Assembly (NCBI GenBank): GCA_963771845.1
Contig: CAVYVC010000008.1
Location: forward strand, 99,328-163,327
Direction: 5' to 3'
DNA length: 64,000 bases
Origin: VAZQ01 sp963771845
Lineage (GTDB): Bacteria; Pseudomonadota; Alphaproteobacteria; Rhizobiales; Xanthobacteraceae
Position numbers and translations under genes: made by a program. The notes below the pieces were generated by a model. It saw only the letters and a list, made by a program, of their open reading frames with translations. It was not told the origin of the DNA and did no database searches. Below, piece after piece: positions 60,069 to 64,000 of the stretch (within the stretch, counting starts at the first letter, position 1; each line of letters begins with the position of its first letter).

Positions 60069-60654
60069 TCAGCGCAATGCCGGACCGGTGCCGGACGAAC
60101 TTGGCAGGTGCGGATAATCGCGGTACTGCAGAGTGAGGCTGTCGCCCTTCCGGTCGAGGACGATGGCCTCCCACCAGCCGTATTCAGGGACTCCTGCGCA
60201 ATGACGAGATGGCCAGGGCCGATCTCGTCCCAGGACCGAGGCAGGCCACGGGCGGCAGGCAGGCTGTCCTTGTCGCCATTCTTGCCCAATGCTGTCTGGC
60301 TTTCGATCGCAGGGCCACAACGAGGTCGCTGTACAGCGATTGCCGGATGTTCGGCACGAACCCTCGGCCGTTGGCATACAGCCGACCGAGCGGCAGTTTT
60401 TTGGCGGCCTCGGCGAATTCCGGTGAGCTGGCGTCATAGACTTTGAACCCCATCAGGTCGGCGGCCTTGGCTACGAGGTCCGGCTTGGCATCGATGAACC
60501 TGGCGCCCCGCGGTTTCTGCTGGTCGTCGAAGCCGAGGACGATCAGCGGAGGGGTAGCGGCGGTTGTAGGCGCGGCAGATGATTTGATGGCCGAGCCCTT
60601 TGACACGGCTGCCTTGACCGTAGTTCTCGCGGACTTGCTCTTTCGCTTCGTCAT
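60069..60654 (-). pseudogene. Hypothetical gene with two frameshifts
   Basis: Frame A (60654 to about 60290) reads a Lys/Ala-rich N-terminus, then V-L-G-F-D-D-Q-Q-K-P-R-G-A-R-F and L-Y-A-N-G-R-G-F-V-P-N. Frame B continues G-D-K-D-S-L-P-A-A-R-G-L-P-R-S-W-D-E-I-G, and frame C finishes Y-G-W-W-E-A-I-V-L-D-R-K-G-D and Y-R-D-Y-P-H-L-P. Together they make one plausible protein of about 195 residues. The order of frames suggests a single decayed gene. Function unknown. Confidence 0.6.
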
Positions 60655-60712
60655 TACGGGTTCTCCTAAAAAGCCGAAGGGCCCCGGTGAGGGGGCCCTG
60701 TGGCAGGTTTGA

Positions 60713-60984
60713 AGGATAGTTTAGGTAATCGGCGGCCGAGGAATGGTAATTTCCCCGCTCGCCCCAAGTAGATTGGCGCGCAATTATGCCAAGTCGCAGT
60801 CTAGTGCTGCCGACGCACGAATTATAGAGAAAATCGGCTAAAAATCAAGCCTTTTATTGCACATAAGCCTTTGATCTATAAGCAGAATTAAGGCTATTCG
60901 CGGCTCAAGCAAGGCCCGCAATCGGCGATAGCCTTAGCGTGTCGCCGAGGCCGCACTGGTTGTGCGCGCGGGCCTCCTTCTAAT
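60713..60984. other. AT-rich gap at the end of the island
   Basis: About 270 bp without a gene; markedly AT-rich around 60820-60900. It may include the right edge of the island, but no tRNA 3'-end repeat was found. Confidence 0.3.
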
Positions 60985-61101
60985 GTCTGCTGATTGAGGT
61001 GAACCGGCCGCCAATGCTGCGCTGCGGTAATTCCTGAATTGACCCCAAGCGGTCATTAGCCGGGCCGAAATGCTGCACTGCAGCGAGCCCCTGGCCGATC
61101 C
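60985..61101. repeat. Dispersed non-coding repeat, copy 2
   Basis: Matches the 3' part of 14852-14990: AATGCTGCGCTGCGGTAAT, then ATTGACCCCAAGCGGTCATT and GAAATGCTGCACTGC. It is followed by the decayed COG2984-type gene at 61168. Confidence 0.65.
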
Positions 61102-61167
61102 TCGCCAAAATCCGATATCCTGCATAGGGCCATGGCTGCGACGGACGAGTGAATGCAATTCGATCGA

Positions 61168-62161
61168 ATGAAACGCCGCGAGTTCATCACGCTCCTCGGC
61201 GGCGCGGCGGCGTGGCCGGTCGCCGCGCGCGCGCAGCAAGCTGCAATGCCGGTGATCGGCGCTGTCTGGACCGCCGATGGCAAACTCGCCACTGAACGGT
61301 ACACCCACGCGTTTCGCGATGGGCTCGCGGAAATGGAATTCAACGACGGCCTAAACCTCGCAATCGAGCATCGCTCAACGGACGGGCACCTTGAGCGTTT
61401 GCCGCGGCTTATTGTCGATCTGGTACGTCGCCCGGTCGCGGTGATTTTCGTGGCGGCAGGCGACGTGCCGGCACTGGTGGCGAAAGGCGCGACGCGAAAC
61501 ATTCCAATCGTCTTCTTGACGTCCTCTGATCCGGTCAGGTCGGGGCTCAGTGGCAAGCCTCAATCGGCCAGGCCTCAATGCCACTGGTGTGACTACGATC
61601 GGCGGGCCGCTGGGGACGAAGCGCCTGGAGATGCTGCACGAGCTTGTTCCCAGGGCTGCCGCCGTCGGCCTGCTGATCGATCCGAACAATACCAACAGCG
61701 AGCCTGACGCGATGGACGTGCAGGCCGGCGCTCGCACCATTGGACTGCAAATCCATGTGCTGGAAGCCAGCAATGCCGACGAGATCGATTGGGCATTCGC
61801 TGCATTGATCGAATTGAAGGCCGGTGCCCTGCTGGTCGCTTCGGACCCCTTGTTTTTCGCCCGGCGCAATCAATTTGTCACGCTTGCCGCCCGTTATTCA
61901 GTGCCGACGATCTACTATGCCCGGGAGTTCCCCGACGACGGCGGTCTGATGAGCTACGGCGCCAGCATTGTCGGCGGAATACGTCAGTGCGGGAGCTACG
62001 CTGGCCGTATTCTCAAAGGCGAGAACCCTGCCGACCTGCCGGTCGTGCAGCCCACCAAGTTCGAGCTGGTGATCAATCTCAAGACCGCGAAGATGCTGGG
62101 CCTAACCGTGCCGCCAACGCTACTCGCGCTCGCCGCCGAGTTCGCCGGATCGGCATGCTGA
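61168..62161 (+). pseudogene. Frameshifted COG2984-like binding-protein gene
   Basis: Starts M-K-R-R-E-F-I-T-L-L-G-G with signal end A-R-A-Q-Q, then runs in frame to about 61548. An extra A around 61549 shifts the frame, after which N-R-P-G-L-N-A-T-G-V-T and V-I-N-L-K-T-A-K-M-L-G continue to the end. The usual terminal R-A-D-E-V-I-E is replaced by L-A-A-E-F-A-G-S-A-C, where the gene is joined to the next one. One intact domain order is recognisable, but the product is broken. Confidence 0.8.
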
Positions 62162-63044
62162 CCTTCTACTCTCAGACTGATCGCGAAGGTCAGGCTCGCA
62201 TCGCAGCGTTCCTCGACACGCTGCAAAAGCTGGGGTGGACCGACGGCCGCAACGTGCGGATCGAGTATCGCTGGATCGCCGGCGACGCCGGCCGTGAAAA
62301 GGCCTCTGCGGCAGAATTGGTCCGTTCAACGCCGGATTTGATCGTGGTCGCGGGCTGGACAGCGTTGGCCGAGCTACACCGGCTGACCAGCACGATCCCG
62401 GTCGTGTTTACCCAGGTCTCCGACCCAGTCGGCAGCGGTTTTGTCGCCAGCCTTGCTCGACCAGGTGGAAATATCAGCGGTTTCCAGAATTTCGAGCCCG
62501 CCATAGGGGGCAAATGGCTGGGGGTGCTCAAGGAGGCCGCGCCCAACATGCGCCGAGCAGCCGTACTCTTCGGTTCGGACTAGTCGCCACTGTGGCGATG
62601 CTGCATGCGGCCGAGGCGGTGGCGCCGTCACTTGACGTCCAGGTGACTACTGTGGATGTCCATGGCGGTGTCGAGATCGAGCGCGCAATCGCCACATTTG
62701 CAAGCCAGCCGATGGCGGTCTGATCTTACGCCACATCCCAGTCTCCCTGCGAACCGTGTATCGATCATCCTATTGGCGGCGCGGCATCGCCTGGCCTGCG
62801 GTCTATCCGTTCCGATATTTCGCAGCTGAGGGCGGGCTGATGTCCTACGGGCCCGATCAGATCGATCAATGGCGAGGGGCGGCAACCTACGTCGATCGCA
62901 TTCTGCGGGGCGAGAAGCCGGGCGAACTGCCGGTTCAGACGCCGACCAAGTACGAGTTGGTAATCAACCTCAAAGTCGCCAACGTGATCGGATTGAACAT
63001 CCCGCCAGCATTGCTCGCTCCGCGCCGATGAGGTGATCGAGTAA
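62155..63044 (+). pseudogene. Decayed second COG2984-like gene, missing its signal peptide
   Basis: Picks up at V-R-R-I-G-M-L-T-F-Y-S, the start of the mature part, so the signal peptide and the end of the upstream gene have been deleted together. It has a stop near 62583 with the frame continuing as V-A-M-L-H-A-A-E-A-V-A-P, another stop near 62723, then Y-F-A-A-E-G-G-L-M-S-Y-G and V-I-N-L-K-V-A-N-V-I-G, ending R-A-D-E-V-I-E in yet another frame. It is the degraded counterpart of the tandem pair at 12192-14161. Confidence 0.75.
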
Positions 63045-63084
63045 GTGCTGTTTGCTGCATCTGCTCACGACCGGTCCTGGCACG

Positions 63085-63200
63085 AACCGGAAGCTCTTGG
63101 TTGCGCGAATCAATTCCGCTAACTGGGGTGAAGCGGACAGCAATGCTGCGGTGCGGTAATGCAAACTATTGACCCTAACCGGTCATAAGCGGCACAAAAT
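63085..63200. repeat. Dispersed non-coding repeat, copy 3
   Basis: CGGAAGCTCTTGGTTGCGCG, ATTCCGCTAACTGGGGTGAA and ATTGACCCTAACCGGTCAT align with copy 1 at 14852. Here it lies directly after CTGGCAC-GAAC with no intron, so this locus resembles the empty site of the group II intron. Confidence 0.7.
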
Positions 63201-63318
63201 ATCGCATTGCACTCTCACCCTCTCTGCCCCCGGTCTAGGCCCCCCTCTCAACGTAGCCACGGGTGTGATAGCCTTTCGCTACCCCTGGGCGTGGTCCTGA
63301 GCGTCGTGGGAGGGCTTC
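63201..63318. other. Conserved leader region of the second GAF-kinase locus
   Basis: Contains CACGGGTGTGATAGCCTTTC, a GC-rich stem-like stretch GGGCGTGGTCCTGAG and GTGGGAGGG, all matching 24476-24545 with scattered substitutions. Confidence 0.45.
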
Positions 63319-63399
63319 ATGAGAGGGTGGCCACTCGTCACGTCGATTGCGTTGGTGGCATGGCCGCTGGCTAGACCGGCACACCGACGGGTGGCGTAG
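63319..63399 (+). CDS. 26-residue hydrophobic leader peptide, second copy
   Basis: Encodes M-R-G-W-P-L-V-T-S-I-A-L-V-A-W-P-L-A and a basic tail, close to the peptide at 24546-24632. A GGGAGGG ribosome site precedes it. Here its stop (63397-63399) is two bases before the ATG of the ruined kinase gene rather than overlapping it. The short frame is intact although the kinase is not. Confidence 0.5.
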   Translation: MRGWPLVTSIALVAWPLARPAHRRVA

Positions 63400-63401
63400 C
63401 T

Positions 63402-64000
63402 ATGAAAACGCGCCATCGTAAGACGACGAAGCCGAAGCACCGCAAGGTGCCAAGCAACTGCGCGCGGTCGCGTTTCCTCCGGAGCCGACCTCCAAAACCA
63501 ACTTGACCAACAAACCCGAGAACTCGCCGAGGCGCGAAAGCTCCTTGCTGACGCGCTCGAACAGCAGACTAGCGACGTCCGATGTGCTGAAGGTGATCTC
63601 TAGCACGCCGGGCAACCTGGAGCCGGTGTTCGAGACCATGCTAGCGAACGCGACCCGGCTGTCGGAGCGAGAATTTCGGCTCGCTCTACCTGCATGAAAG
63701 AGACGCCTTTCGGATCGCTGCGGTGCATAACGCTCCGCCCGCCTATGAAGCATTGCGGCGGAGCGAACCGGTCATCGAATGGCTGGTCCCGCTTACAAAG
63801 CTCTGCTCGGTCGTCTTGCCAAGACCAAGGAGACCTTTCAGATCGCCGACCTCATGTCGGCACCACCCGAGGTACGCCGGGGCGCTCGCCAAGTTTGCCC
63901 GTGCTCGCACCGTTCTCGCCGTCCCGATGGTCAAGGAAAGCGAGCTTGTTGGCGCCATCCTCATCTATCGCCAGGAGGTGCGTCCCTTCAGCGACAAACA
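63402..64000 (+). pseudogene. Frameshifted multi-GAF kinase gene (5' part, runs off the window)
   Basis: Begins M-K-T-R-H-R-K-T-T-K-P-K like the kinase at 24629. Conserved pieces appear in different frames: D-L-Q-N-Q-L-D-Q-Q-T-R-E-L-A-E-A, then V-L-K-V-I-S-S-T-P-G-N-L-E-P-V-F, A-A-V-H-N-A-P-P-A-Y-E-A-L, K-E-T-F-Q-I-A-D-L-M-S and A-V-P-M-V-K-E-S-E-L-V-G-A-I. At least four frame changes lie in 600 bp, so it cannot make a kinase. It continues beyond 64000. Confidence 0.8.

Larger units (their letters stand above)
55801..60712. mobile_element. Decaying genomic island at tRNA-Leu
   Basis: Starts at the tRNA 3' end and contains an intact tyrosine recombinase, two recombinase C-terminal fragments, several small or frameshifted hypotheticals and a DUF3768-type gene. 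Base composition falls visibly below that of the flanking genome, notably 57650-58250 and 60700-60900. No second copy of the tRNA 3' end was seen up to 64000, so the right border is unknown and the island may extend further. Confidence 0.65.

Overview
The window looks like chromosomal DNA of a GC-rich alphaproteobacterium, most likely a Hyphomicrobiales/Bradyrhizobium-type soil organism. The evidence is the fused 1160-residue indolepyruvate ferredoxin oxidoreductase, Bug (TctC-like) receptors, many COG2984-type binding proteins with RR-x-F-I-[ST]-L-L-G-G export signals, multi-GAF hybrid kinases, an NDUFA9-like gene beside uppP, and the infC-rpmI-rplT-pheS-pheT cluster. The genus is an inference from gene content only.

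Layout. 1-4.9 kb: a peptide-type ABC transporter operon (binding protein, two permeases, double ATPase) whose first junction was invaded and partly duplicated by a palindromic MITE-like element. 4.9-12 kb: the oxidoreductase, an unusual membrane protein ending in a signal-peptidase-like domain that lacks the catalytic lysine, a 467-bp duplicated piece of the oxidoreductase gene, and a Bug receptor. 12-24.5 kb: a rearranged accessory region with three intact COG2984-type genes, two identical ORF-less group II intron copies bracketing a 4-kb segment that carries a TIR-domain protein, a complete insertion sequence with 26-bp inverted repeats, a third intron scrap, an MFS transporter and another Bug receptor. 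24.5-32.4 kb: a six-GAF hybrid histidine kinase preceded by a translationally coupled leader peptide, a response-regulator stub, a TIR-TPR membrane protein and several small proteins.

32.5-55.6 kb is ordinary core genome: ppc, a DUF938 methyltransferase, dapB, gpmA, nth, a DUF4403 protein, an EI24/CysZ-like protein, an amine oxidase, pheT, pheS, a Rieske oxygenase, rplT, rpmI, infC (probably AUU-initiated), a glycosyltransferase, a hydrolase, queG, a GST, uppP and an NDUFA9-like protein. 55.7 kb is a tRNA-Leu(CAG) occupied by an integrated element: one intact tyrosine recombinase, then two recombinase C-terminal remnants and a decaying low-GC island (DUF3768 and other frameshifted genes) to about 60.7 kb. 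60.7-64 kb repeats the accessory theme in degraded form: two frameshifted COG2984-type genes, copies of a dispersed repeat, and a second leader peptide followed by a ruined GAF-kinase gene cut by the window end.

The core genes show no frameshifts while the islands carry many, so the breaks look like real decay rather than sequencing error. The items most worth a second look are the signal-peptidase-like fusion at 8674-10344, the intron-bounded 4-kb segment at 14195-18890 with its apparent empty site near 63.07 kb, and the conserved coupled leader of the GAF kinases.
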